A DNA stretch of 64,000 bases from Yamagishiella unicocca (Eukaryota; Chlorophyta; Chlorophyceae; Chlamydomonadales; Volvocaceae), in contig BDSL01000057.1 of the NCBI GenBank assembly GCA_003116995.1, positions 496,001 to 560,000 on the forward strand. The letters are read 5' to 3'. Shown piece by piece: positions 1-12,500 of the stretch. A program made the position numbers and the translations under genes. The notes under the pieces were generated by a model. The model was not told where the DNA came from and made no database searches. It saw only the letters and a program-made list of their open reading frames with translations. Within the stretch, counting starts at the first letter, position 1; each line of letters begins with the position of its first letter.

Positions 1-2148
1 GCAACGCAGGGCGTGCAGGCGTTGCGACCACACCGCCGTAGTTCGGGTCGAAGTGTAACTGCTGCGGTCCAAGATGCCGAACTGCGGCGCCTGGGGCCCT
101 CCTATCCCCAAGGACACCTACGAGACCCACCAGTACGCACGCATGCCCTCCGTAGCCAATGGGGGCGGCTTGTTGGTGACTGCGGGGCACGTCTGCGGAG
201 GCAGCAGCGAGGGGGGCCGGACGGTGAGGTGGGGAGAGGGTCCCATGGAAAGGCAGGGTGGGGGCAGTTGAGGGCCCAGCACTGCCAAAAGTACTACATA
301 TTGGCAGAGATGGCGGGGCCTGCCAGGACGTACTTATCCCAACACCTTTCCCTCAAATGCCGTTGCCTACAGCCCAGAGAGGCGGCCCCCTTCGTCGGAC
401 ACAAGCACGCACCAGGCGGTAGCGGTACAGGTGGCTGTTGCGCTGCAGGCAGCTGAACACCGCGACCAGGACGGCGCAGATGATGAGGTCCACCCACAGC
501 CTGCGAGATGCAGCAGATTGCGACGAATATATACCACGTTCGACATGGTGTAGAGCAGATGAGGCCACGGCGACAACATGCACAGCGGTCGTGCGCGCAC
601 GGGTTGTTGTGCGGTCAACCCGGTCCGACCCAGATCGGGATTCATGCCCACAATGCAGCATGACGGCAGCAACTCTGGAAGCGGAGACAAGAGGCTGTAG
701 GCGCGTGGGGCTGCGGCACTAAAGAGACAGGGCGCAGCTTTGACCGCCGCGATGACAGTCTGTCCCTCCGGAACACGCGCTCTGCAGCGAAACGCGCTTG
801 CTGCAGCCTACCCGGCAAGCACGGTGTCATCGGACACCATGTTGCTGGCGCCACCGCCCAGGATTTGGCTGGCGGCATCGCCTGCGGATGGGGCCATTTT
901 CCTTGTGCGCGGTGCCTTGCTTCGCGATGCTGTGGGCGCCTCAGGAGCCCCAGCAGGGGCCACCTCCGGGCTGTTTTTGTACAGGGAGGAGCGATACCAT
1001 CGTTTGGCGGAACAACTGAGGAAATGAGCAAAAACAAAATGCTGCTACTAGGGCGGCACTGCGTGCGTTGCGTTGGTGCACTGGAGCTTTCGCTGGACGA
1101 TAGACAGTTGCGGTCGAGACCTCCGGGTCCTAGCCTCGGCTGTGTGAGGAGATCGCCCTAGCATCGATAGCAAAAGAGCGAGAAGGGATGACATTTGTGG
1201 TCTGTTGGCTTTGTGCTTTGGCGGCTTTGGACGCCCGCCGTGCGGCGCATGTCGACCATGCGCGGCGGATTCGTGCGGATCCGCCGCGAATATGACGCGC
1301 TGGGTGGAGGACCGCTGCCGAAGTAGCTGTAGCATGCCACGTATCCTTTGTGCTGCACGACCACCAAAAGGCGTGCTTGCACAGACTCGCCCTAGCGCAC
1401 TCTAAATCCTGCACCCCTCGGCTCAAAAGCCTCGAAGCCGCTTGCTGCCGCTTGCAGGCTTGCCATCGCGGCTGGCATGGTCTGTAAAATGCCCGCAGCT
1501 TTCTATTATCCGTCTATCAAATATCGCGAACAGAAGACATTATGTCACAGCCAGCAATGCTGCCCCCGGGTTTGTAAGGGTTTGTAAGCTCGATTAGGGC
1601 CGCGAGCTCCACCAGCCTATACATAAAAGGAAAGCGAATTCGCTGCACCAGAGACCTAGGAACTGACGTGCTATACACGATTCCTTTCCTTACAGGTGAA
1701 ATCACGGCGCCCGCCATGACACAACATGCGGCATGTGGAAAACACAATTACGTCGGCCGATTCAGCGTTCCTGCTCGCTTCCCTTGGCCCGCCAGCTGCC
1801 AGGGAGGCAACACGTCAGGGGTTCAAAATTGCAAGCTTGATGGCGCCTACCCACCACGGCGGCGGCTGCCACCACCCGACATACGACGCCTAGGATTCCC
1901 CACACCAACCCACTTCCTTTCACCTTGGCGCAAGTCCTCAGCCTTCCCACCCCAACAACCCATCCCGGATCCCCTCCAAGGAGACCGGTCCGAAAAAGAA
2001 CGCGACCGAAAGCGCACCCCAGTGCGTGCTGCCCGCTTACCCCAGCGGGCTCGCCCCGGTAGTTTGCAGCCGCCTATTGCTGCCAAGGCCGGGAGGTGGT
2101 TGCAAACCTCACTAAACCCCTGTCCTGTCCTGTCTGCACCTTTCCCGT
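1..2148. other. Left edge without a resolved gene
   Basis: No reading frame here shows a recognisable domain or a convincing exon chain. The only candidate I see is a short plus-strand stretch at about 74-226. It begins with an ATG, has GC-rich codon use and ends at a GTGAGG donor-like site; it would encode about 50 residues with no known motif. The reverse strand of the same stretch is also partly open, so strand is not decided. About 1500-1700 is AT-richer and looks intergenic. The right end is the 3' flank of the minus-strand gene that stops at 2149. Confidence 0.3.
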
Positions 2149-5100
2149 TCAAGACCGTGGCACTATCGCGCCGCCCGCTGCCAGCGCTGCGGCCGCCGAG
2201 CTCTTGGGCGACACGGGCAGCATGCCGGCCAGCTCCGCACCTCGCGAAAGCACCTTGGCGCGCTCGGCGGCGTTCATCTTGCGGCCCAGCTCAGCCTCCT
2301 TGAGGCGCAGGGCCATCTGGCCCACGTCCGACATGTACTGCGCCGTGGAGAGGGCAGGGAGGATGATGGGGGATACGGGTCGGCAGGATACACGGGTTAG
2401 CTGACGTGCAGCTACAGAGCGGTATATGCACAACACAGCGCACGACAAGTGTTGCAACGTGTTCGCTGCTTTCGCCGAAGCCGTCAAGAGGCCCACGCCC
2501 TGCAGCTGCGGACCTCCCTGCGCCTCACCAGCCCCTAGCCTCCATCCCGCACGTCCCTGGCTCACCTGGCCAGCCGGCAGGTCGTCCATGTACGTCCGGT
2601 TCTCGCCCACCCAGTTCTGCACGGGGTCTGTCCAGCCGCGCGACTCAATGAACAGCGGGTTCTGTAGCGCCGACTCCATCTGGTCGAACCAGCGCAGCCC
2701 GCCATATGAGGCCAGGTAGAAGTTCTTCATGCGCTGCTTGTCCCAGTCCTCCACTTCCAGGCGCCGCAGCTGGGCGGCAGTCATCAGACGCTTCTCGTGG
2801 TTGATCTCGTCTGGGAGGAAAGCAGAGGGATAAAGGGTGCAACCGAGTGGAGGGGTGCTAAATGTACTGGTGCGTGAAGATCACTAACAGAGGCGGACAG
2901 AGGAGGTATCAGCCGCTGTTTGCAAATGGGCCAGAGCAGCCGCTTCTGGAAGCGCACCTGTGCGCCGCCATCGCTCCGGCATGAGGGTGGACACTCATGG
3001 AAACATGTCCCGAACAACACCGCAGCACACTGTCACACCACTCCCCCACCACCGCATGCGACTCGCTTCGCCGCGGCGCCACCCACCGGTGACCAAGCCG
3101 TCGTTAACATCTTGACATGCCTTGTCCATGTCTTCCTGCATTAGCCGCTGCCAGTCGGGTCCCAGCAGGGTGCGATAGTAGTGATCCACCGCCTCCTTGC
3201 CGCCCATCCGGCTCATCTGCACCTCCAGGCTGCGGCTGCGGTCCAGGGTCTTGAGCACCCGGTGCAGGACAAAGCCTGCGAGGCGGGCCCGGAGAGGGAT
3301 TACAATAAAAGAACCGGTAGTGCGACTGGGGAAATGTTGCGTGTGCATAGCCTTCGGACACCGGGACGCGCGCGCAGGGGCCGGAGGGGGAGGGTGGGGG
3401 CCGTGGCTGTGGTGGTGGGGATACGCTGCGCAGGAAGGAAGGATGCTTTTTGTTCTGATGATGGCGATGGCCAGAGACCAGGCAAAATAGTGGTGCTGGT
3501 GGTACTGTGGGGGAGGGCATGCAGGTGGTTGAGTGAACGCGTGGCCTGTGACCCATGGGTCGCTGAAACGGGCGAGCGCAGGCCATGGAGTGTGGCCCCA
3601 TCACAGCCCCAGTGCAACCCCGCAACCCACATGCCCGGCCGCCAAGGGCCAGGAGGCGGAGAGCCAAGTGCTGTTGCTGCGTGTTTGGAACCTGGTTGCT
3701 CAGATATATGCTTGTCTTCTACGGTTCTGACATCATGGGATGATCAGGTCGAGGAATGTGTTTCTCATCATGGCAACCAGGGACGACACCCATGCTCAGG
3801 ATGGGCTATGTGCACTTATGGATGATCTTGCGGTCAGAACGAAACATAGCAAGAGCCCCTGAAAACACACCCACAGAAAGGACTCCAGAGTTGTGCATTG
3901 TGGCCTCCGTTCCCCTTGCAATCCCCAACTCCCTAGATCTTCCGGCCTTCATGTGCCGTTGCAATCCACGGACCTTTGGATTCTTCGTCGTCAACCCACA
4001 TGCAGGTGCCCGCTGTTCCCACTGAATCCGTGCAACCCTGAACGTGTTCCCGACTGCGCTGTGCGCCATGCCGTCTCCATCGCGCCTCCGCGGATCCAGT
4101 CCTGGAACCCTCAGCTCCCAACCACCTCTTCACCACCTCCATCTCGCCACCCATCCTCTCACCTACGAGCACCGGCCGCACCGCCTTCAGCGCCACCTTC
4201 GCCGCCAGCTTGGACCCATCCACCACCACGTCCTCCAGCCGCCACCACAGCTGCTGCGCACGGCCCAGCCGCTTGGTCACCTGCCGAAGTGCAGCGCGCG
4301 GCCCACCAACCACGCGGCCCACCAGCTGTCCGCTGCGGCTCAGCAAACTTGGAGGCGGCGGCGACACACCTGTGACCCAGATGGCGGTGTAGGACAGGGA
4401 GGAGAGCGATGGGCGCGGGTACATTCAGCGGTGAAGCGCACTGACATAGGGCTCCGGTGAAGGTTGGGACGCGGTTTCGGGGGCACGGCCCGGCATTCAC
4501 GCAACAGCGTGCGTTTGTCCGCCAGCCGCACTGGGCGGCGGCCCACCAGCAGCGCCGATTCGTCGATGGTTCTGGAGCTCGGCAGTAACACTCTCACGGC
4601 AGACGTCAGGTCGCCGACGCGTGTTCCAGGAATCCGGCCCCCTGGAAAAAACGCAACCCCATCTCCGAGATTGTACAGTTTGCGCTGCGAAAGCCCCAAC
4701 CCGCGCTGTCGCTGATCCAGTGCCGTACTGTCAGCGATCCGAATAGCAAACTCAGGCGGCGCCCTGCTTCCAGTGCATCTACACCCTCCACAAACAGTAC
4801 GCCCTTTCGCCCAGCCCGCCCCGGCTGTTTTCTCCCGGCTCCGTAACCAGATCCCACCTAAGTACTCGTACGCAGTGGGTAGACCATGGGTCCATCCCGT
4901 CGACCACAATCTACGCAAAGACCCAGGTCCAGCAGACGGCACCTGCCAGTCCTTGTTCCTGTCCGTATTTCTGCCTATTCCCAACCCATCCAAGTTCACC
5001 CATAAGCACCCCGATTGCTAACTCGAACTGGGTAACTAGTCCATTTATTTTTTCCACTAGCGCGCCGTCGACGGGCCGGTCCACATGTTTCCCGATAGCC

Positions 5101-6095
5101 AACCCAACCTTTCCGGCATGCATACTCAAACGCGCGTCCGCAAACTATGCGCCGGTTAGCTTCTGCCCTCCGTCGCCTATGTCGTGTAACTAGGTCTTCT
5201 CGCCATTCCCCACCCTTCCTGCGCTGGAAAATTCGACACGCCACGCCACGCCACGACGCACCGGCTACTCGCACGAGCTGTGCAACGAAGGCCTGCAGCA
5301 CGTCAAAGGGGTCCATGGGCGTCTCCGTGACGTCCACGTTGGCTGACGCTGTGTCCAGAGCGGGGCCCAGCGCCTCTTCCACTTTGCCGTACCAGTCGGT
5401 ATAGCGGCGGTCCAGCCGCGCGCGCTTTACAATGGCTGACACGTCCTTCACCAGCGACTCATCGCTGAACTGCAGCTCCGTCGCACCCTGCTCCTCGTCA
5501 GCCACGATAATCTCTGCCGCCGATGCAAGCTCCTCTGGAAGCTTGGCGGACCCGAGCTGCGGGCATGCAAGGACATGCAGGGGTTAAGAGACCGCATGAA
5601 CCTTAACCCATCTATATAGGGTATCCACTATTGTTCGTCGTGCTCACCAGTAGCCCAGAGACGTCGAGTAGGCCATGCAGCTTGTCCAAGTCCACTTCGC
5701 CGTCAGCGCCCGCAGCGTCAAAGCCGATCGATAGCGCAGATGCTGCTCCCTGTTCAATTATGGAATTATTAAAGATTTGGCTATTTCGGGACGGGTCGAA
5801 CTGCGGGCCACGGTGCTATCCCACCTCGGCGGCGTCCTCAACTAGCACTGCCTCAACGTGCCTGAACTGCGGCAGCTCCAGCACGGCGTCGATTGTATCC
5901 GATACTAGAGTAGCGAAAGATCGCAGCACTTCTCTCTGGTCATCATCCTCCACGCCCTGGATACGCAACCACGAGCAAGAGTTTACCGCCGCCTGCTGCT
6001 GACTGGGCTCCCTCATGGGCAATGGAACCCACCGCTGCTAGCGCCTCGCCAGCATCATTCCAGAGCACAATGCGGATGGGCGGTGGCCCGGACAT
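2149..6095 (-). CDS. Unrecognised multi-exon protein-coding gene
   Basis: I do not recognise this protein. Four 5' exons fit together in phase: 6095-6033 (starts MSGPPPIRIVLWND), 5956-5825, 5800-5648 and 5556-about 5262. Four 3' exons also fit: about 4369-4163, 3275-3087 (HYYRTLLGPDWQ), 2810-2566 (NFYLASYGGLRWFD) and 2337-2149, ending in an Ala-rich tail and a stop. The shared GTGGGT/GTGAGC donors and GCAG acceptors are seen directly. The middle (about 4370-5260) has coding-like pieces in more than one frame, including a stretch reading VTQFELAIGVLMGELG, but I could not join them without an unusual donor. Either exons are missing from my model, there are two genes, or the middle is damaged. 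An in-frame ATG at 6152 is an alternative start. No transmembrane segment or catalytic motif is visible; the 3' part looks helical and charged. It is divergently transcribed from the kinase gene at 6505. Confidence 0.55.
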
Positions 6096-6504
6096 GGCGG
6101 CACCGTCGCGATATCTAGCGGACGAGCATCCAAACAAGACCTTCCGCCCCAATCTAATACTAGTATGACAGTGGTAAGGATCCTAGGATCATTTACCCTA
6201 CATGCTATTTACTGGACTAAAGCATGCATGAACGACCCGCGGTCATCCGGGTCTGTCGTGCGTTTCGTCAATTTTCCTTGGACAAGCACCTTCAAGTGGA
6301 TTCTTAAGTGCAGAACTGCTTTTACACGGCAGGGCGATATGCACTTATAATCCTTCGTTTTCAAACCTAACCTTGTCGATTACAAGTCCTCGCCTATTTG
6401 CCTCTGAAGAACGTCATCCAGATGAGGCCTCCCACGCCCTAGCCGCGAGTGTATATACTCCGAAGTCCTAGGGCTAGGTCCCTGGGCTAAAGCGCACTGT
6501 ACCA
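6096..6504. promoter_or_regulatory. Divergent intergenic region between two start codons
   Basis: About 410 bp separate the minus-strand start at 6095 from the plus-strand start at 6505, so both promoters must lie here or overlap the first exons. The stretch is AT-richer than the neighbouring exons. Around 6440-6490 CCTAGGGCTAGG-like words recur. I see no convincing TATA box and cannot name a transcription factor site. Confidence 0.35.
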
Positions 6505-9500
6505 ATGGGCAACCAGGGTTCGACACCTCTCCACAAAGCAGCAAATGACAAAGACTTGGCGAAGCTACGATGGGAGGTGCAGCAGCACCCGTCGGCGGTC
6601 AACGCACAGGAGCAAAGCGTGAGCATTTATCGAGCAGTCCTAGCGAGCTGCTGCCCAGAACGGCATATGCAACCGCGCACCCGCTTCGCTACCCATCACG
6701 TCCCTGCGTATTTACTCTCGCAAACATTGGGAAGAAGAGGGGTGCGCAAATGCCGCGAGCCACGGCATGGGTACATTTGTTGGCCTATGCTATGCGTGCT
6801 GTGCTCCGGTCGCTAGGTGCAGCCGCGCGCCTTCCACGACAACTGGCGCCGTGAACGCCGCAGACAGCCAACGCGCACAGACCGATGCCGCGGCTCCATA
6901 ATGTTATGCCGCGCGCGAGGCTGGGGGGGGGATGCCGGGGCTAAAAAGTGCTGCGATTTTCCATCCGTACCGGCCTCCGGACCTGCAGTCATCTGCCCGA
7001 GCCCACCTCCGGATCTCCCCAGGGCGCGTTACGACCCAGGGTTACGGCAATGCAGCCGGAATCCCCACAACATGACCCCAATCGAAACTCAAAAGACATT
7101 TCACGTCCAAGTGCACCAACCTTCCTGCTCCCGGGCGTCTGAAGCCGTCGATGCCCGTGCCCCTTGCCGCCACGAACTCCACCAAGGAGCCCCTCCTCCT
7201 CCTCCTCCTCCTCGCTAAAAGTTGATCAACTGAAAGCCCGCCTCCAACCTCCTAACACGTTACCCCTTCTCGTTCCCAGATGGGCTGGACGCCGCTCCAC
7301 GTGGCCGCTTTCAAAGGCTCCGACCCCATTGTGCGGGAGTTACTGGCGCGGGGCAGTCGGCACGACATCACTGATAAGGTGCGGGCGCGCTCCCGCCGAC
7401 GCTGCAGCAGCTAGTGCTGTTGCTACTGCCAACCGTGCTGGCGCGGGGTTGTGCCGTGGGCATCATGCATCCAGCCATCAACTTGAGAGAATCCCCGTAG
7501 GGTACGGTACCTGGCGATAACCAACACCCTCACATCATCCTAGCCACGGCGCCGCCGCTCCGAAACCTTCCTCCGAATCCCGCCGCCACGGCCTGCGCGC
7601 CCAATCGCCTGCCCCCCTGCGCCCGGCCATCCTCCCGCAGGAGGGTCGCACTGCGCTGCACCTTGCCGCGATGCAAGGCTTTACGGAGGTGGTGCGAGAT
7701 CTGATGCGGCGGGGGGCGTCCACGACCCTGAAGGATAAGGTGGGGAGGAGCGGTTGTGTGTGTTTGTGTGTGTGTGTGTGTAAGGGCTGCAGGCTGAGAG
7801 GATAGTACGCTCTGTCGGGAGGCTGCACGATGAGGGATGATGGCATGATGGGAGGACGGGAGCGCGCCTGGGGGGCGCCCTAGCGAGGATTTGGTCCATC
7901 AGGGATCCGCCGCCCCTTCGCTCCCGCCCTCTCCGCGCAGACCGGTGCATCACCGTACGACTACGCCGTACAGAAACACCCGGGCGTCGCTGCGCTACTG
8001 GGCAGGCCGCCGCCGCCATCGCAGCAGCAGCAACCACAGGGGGTGTCGTACACCGGCATCCCGCCGGTTGACTTCACAGCCGGTGCCTCCGCCCACCAGC
8101 TCCTGCCGGCGCCGCCGACACTGGCGGCGCCGTTATCCACTGGTGCCGGTGTGGACTCCCTGCCTAAAGTAAACCACGACCGTACGCCGGTGGACGTGCT
8201 GCTGCCGGCGCCGCCGCCGCTGCAGGTGGCGTCGTACCCAGCAGGTCCGAACCCCGCTGAGGTGTACGGCATCCCCGGCTACGGCGCAGGTGCTCCCTCG
8301 GCGCCGCCGCCATATCCGCAGCCCTACCCGGCCCCTCCTCAGGCTGCAATGCAGCAGCACCCGCAGCCACAACCGTACGGCACTGCTGGACACCTGCCGT
8401 ACCCCACCGTTCCCGGCCGCCAGCAGCAGCACCCGCCGTCGCCGCAGCAGCAGCCCGCGGGTCCCACGTGGGGGGCCGTCGGCGGCCGCGCTCCCGTACA
8501 GATTCCCTACCCTCAGCCGTCGCCCCAACCGGCCCCACAGCCGGCCCCGCAGATTCCGTCGGTCCCGCCCATTCCCCCGGCGCCTCAAGGTGGCGGAAGC
8601 GGCGGAGGCGGCGGAAGCGGAGGCGGCTTGCAGTGTTCCCCAGCGGCGCGCGCGCCCGACTTGGACTGGGGGCCGTCGGTGCCTACGGACTGGGGTGACG
8701 AAGCGGGTGGGTAGCGGGTGGAGCAGCGCATGTACATGCATATGCACGCTTGAGAATCAGGGACACGTGTTTCCGAGGTTGAGCATTTTCGTGTCGTGTG
8801 CTAACACGTCCTTAGGCACGTCGTTTAATGGCTCCCGGCTGGTTGCATCCGGCCATCCCCCTTGCTTTCCCCTTCCCCCAGATCTGCCCTCACCGCCGAT
8901 CCGCCGTACCGGCGCCAACCCCATAATGAGCGCACGTTTCCAGTTGGAGAAACTGTTTGGGGCGGGACTGGCGCAACTAGGCATCGGGGGAGCCAGCGGC
9001 GGAGCCGGCGGCGGCGGTGGCGGCGGAGCCAGCGGCGGAGCCGGCGGCGACGTACGGCACCATGCCACTTCCGGCGCGTCCGTCGCCTCCGCCGGTTCCT
9101 CCCTGATGTCTGCCGCCAGCACCATCGTCGGCGGCCGTACATACGGGTACGACGAGCTGCGGGCGGCGACTGGCGGCTTCAGCCCGGTCAACAAACTGGG
9201 CGAGGGAGGGTACGGGCCGGTCTACCGCGGGTCGTTGGACGGTATACCGGTGGCGGTTAAGGTGATGGACACCAGCGAAGGATGCATGCAGGTATGGGGG
9301 GCGGGGGGAGAGGGGGAGGGGGCTGAGGCATGGGGACGCGGTCAGGCAGCGTATGTAAAGGCGGTGATGGTGGGTGGGTTATGGGTTTAGGGGGAGTCCA
9401 GTGTTTGGTCAGTGTGTCCCCCCTGGTGATGCTTCCGCGCTGCACCACCCTTGCCTCCTGGAATCCAGTTTGCCGCCGCAGCACGATCACGACCCGCGGG

Positions 9501-12500
9501 TCATGACCCGCTTCCGCTCGCCGCGCAGGGCCGTGCCGAGTTCGAGGCTGAGGTCAACATCCTGTCGTCGCTGCACCACCCTCACGTGGTGTTGCTCATA
9601 GGCAGCTGCCCGGAAAAGGTGGGTGAGCTGGCCGCGAGGAGGTGGTGCCGCGAGGAGGCGGCGGAGGAGGAGGAGCGAGGTGGAGGTGGAGGAGGAGGAG
9701 GAGGTGGAGGAGGAGGAGGAGGTGGAGGAGGAGGAGGAGGTGGAGGAGGAGGTGGAGGAGGAGGTGGAGGAGGAGGAGGTGCAACAGGCAAGGGGTTGCG
9801 CGGTGAGGCGTGGGCCATCACTCCCAAGGTCCTTGGTCGTGGCCGCCAAGGAATTCACAAGGGAGGATACAGAAGGGACCTTGAAGCCTGGGTGCTGCTT
9901 GCCGAAATGGTCAGAGGCAAGCCGGCCATTTATCTTCCCTGACGTCATCCAGCACTTGCAGGTCGAACCTCAAATACTCTCTGTCACCAGCACTTTATTC
10001 TAGCCTGTTGACTCCTGCTGTTCTGCCAGTCGACCCCACGTCATGCCAGTCCCTCGTCCCCGCCAGCTTATGAGCCAGATCTCCGGAACGCCGTGCCCCT
10101 AACCGCCCAGGGCATGCTGGTGTACGAGCTGATGACTAACAGCAGCCTGGAGATGCACCTGTTCGGAGGCGCCCGTGGAGCCGCGGCGACCGCGACGGGG
10201 CGACCTGCCGTATCGCTGGCGTGGCGCGACCGAGTGCGCATTGCCGCCGAGGTGGCGTCCGCGCTGCTGTTCCTGCACTCGGCTCCCACACCCATTGTAC
10301 ACATGTAGGTGCGGGGGCGGCGGGTGGGGGCGGGTGGGGGCGGTGGTGGGGGCAGGTGGTGGTGGCAGGTGGTGGGGGCAGGTGGTGGGGGCAGGTGGTG
10401 GTGGCAGGTGGTGGTGGCAGGTGGTGGTAGCAGGTGGTGGTGGCAGGTGGTGGTGGCAGGTGGTGGTGGCAGGTGGTGGTGGCAGGTGGTGGTGGCAGGT
10501 GGTGTTCGAGGGAAACCCGTGGATGTCCGAAAAAAACGTTTAAAACAGAAGTTTTGAGATGCATGCTGGAGAACTGGGTTGGGGATACGAAAGCCGAAGG
10601 TCGTAATATGACCTTTGGCGGCTAAGCTATATCGGCTACGGCGAGACGAAAGAAGTGAGGACCCCGCGCGACGCACGTAAACTTTTCGCAGAACCGGTTT
10701 TGGGCGCTAGCAGGAGAACTGTGGGAGTTGGTGCGCTATGGGAGAGCGGACATCGCGGTCCGGTCCCAGTCCCAGTCCTAGTCGGAGTCCCAGTCCCGAC
10801 CCGCCCGAATACCGACCAGATGCGTGAGGAAGCCGGTCATTACCAGAGAAGGTCCGCGGTCGTCCAGGAGAGGAGGCCGAAGCCGCGCCGCGCCGCCATG
10901 GGGGACGCGAAAGCCCAGACGCAGGTCCCGACGCCCGCAGACAAGAACGCAACGACTAGCAAAAAACTACCAGAACAGAGGCCCAACCCAGCGGCGGAAC
11001 TCACCTGACCAGGGCCCAGAGCGGGTGGGGAAGGCGGTCGACGCGAAGCATGCGGGCAAGGGGCAGCAGGGGGCGTTAGGAACAACATCCAGGCGCGGAG
11101 CGGGTGGACAGGGGTCAAAGCAACGAAGAGGCCCCAGCGGCGCGGCGAAAGAGGCGGAGGCAGGAAAGGGGAGGACGGATATACGGGGAGACGGGGACGC
11201 GGGCTGGTACGGCGGCGTACGGCGTTGTACGGCGGAGGCCTGTATGACGGAGGGAGGAAGTGAGATAATATGGGGCGTGAAGATGCGGGACAGGGGGGCA
11301 AGGCTAGCAGGCGAGGAGACGGGATACCGGGGGGGGGGAGGGGGGGGGAGGGGGGAGGCAGGTGGCAGGTGGTGGTGGCAGGTGGTGGTGGCAGGTGGTG
11401 GTGGCAGGTGGTGGTGGCAGGTGGTGGTGGCAGGTGGTGGTGGTGGTGGGACTCCCCGGACGGAGCCACGGGTGAGCTGTCTGGAAAGGTAGAGGGAAGG
11501 GTTTCGGGTGGATACCCTTCCAATGCTGTCAGCTGCTACTTGGCTCGGAAGTTCATCACTCCGATCAGCGGCACTGCCCCTGACCTACCCCTTGCTGCCG
11601 CTGCCCCCTCCGTTGGCGCCCCCAGGGACCTCAAGCCCGACAACGTGCTGCTGGACGAGCACCTCACTGCCAAGCTAGGAGACGTGGGGCTGGCTAGGCT
11701 GGCGCCAACGTTGTCGAGCCCGGCGGGGCCAGCGGCGGCGGCGTTTGGGGGTGGCCGCTCAACTGTCCAGGTGTGCTGACCCTCGAGTGGGAAGGCGTTA
11801 ACTGGCTTCTGTCGGTTGGGAATTCCGTGCAGTACTTCGCTTTTACGGACCCGCCTGACTCTCAGGTTGTCGCACTCCAGTCGGCCAACGCCCCCGCCTC
11901 CCCTGCCCTCGGCCTCTTCACGTGTATACACCCGCCAACGTTTTCTCTCCCCCGCCTGCCGCCGTGGATTCTCGGATTCTCTTATAAAACCCCCGCCTGC
12001 CCCGCACCCCCCGGCCCTGTGGCGCCAGGACTCCCGGCTGGTGGGCACCTACGAGTACATGGACCCGGAGTACCTCCGCACGGGAGAGTACTCATCCCGC
12101 AGTGACGTGTACGCCCTGGGCATGGTGATGCTGCAACTGCTCACGGGCACGGAAGGGGCGCAGGTGCGTTGGTTTCGGTGCGTTGGTTTCGGTGCGGGGC
12201 TGGAGGTGTGAGGTGGATGCAGGAGGGCGGACCTCACCACGGCGCCGCCGCCGCCCTGCTCGAACCTCCCTTACCCCTTAACCCACGCTTCCGCAGGTGG
12301 TGTCGGTGGTGGAGACCGCTCGCAAGCAGCCGCTGGGCTTCGGCCCCTGCATTGACCCGCGCGCGGGGCCCTGGCCGGCAGCGGAGGCGGTGGCGTTCGC
12401 CGACCTGGCGCTGCGCTGCGTCGAGTACCGGAGGCAGGACCGACCGGACCTCAGGTGCGTCCGGGTGTGTATGTTGCAGTGTGCCGCAGCGCCGAGTACC

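Larger units (their letters stand above)
10340..11448 (+). repeat. 10-bp GGTGGTGGCA minisatellite, split by an insertion
   Basis: The kinase intron 10305-11625 holds two arrays of the same 10-bp unit, at 10340-10503 and 11357-11448. In the duplicated copy the same intron has one uninterrupted array (about 20724-20795). The simplest reading is that one array was split by insertion of the unrelated DNA at 10504-11356. Confidence 0.85.

Noticed and set aside
8707..8925. Gene boundary inside the kinase locus (stop at 8712, ATG at 8926)
   Set aside because: A GTGGGT donor at 8707 and a CCCCCAG acceptor at 8881 join the two frames in exact phase, as at every other junction of the gene. cDNA should confirm.
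9582..9827. Polyproline/polyglycine proteins read through the GGA repeat
   Set aside because: They are translations of an intronic microsatellite and contradict the kinase frame on both sides.
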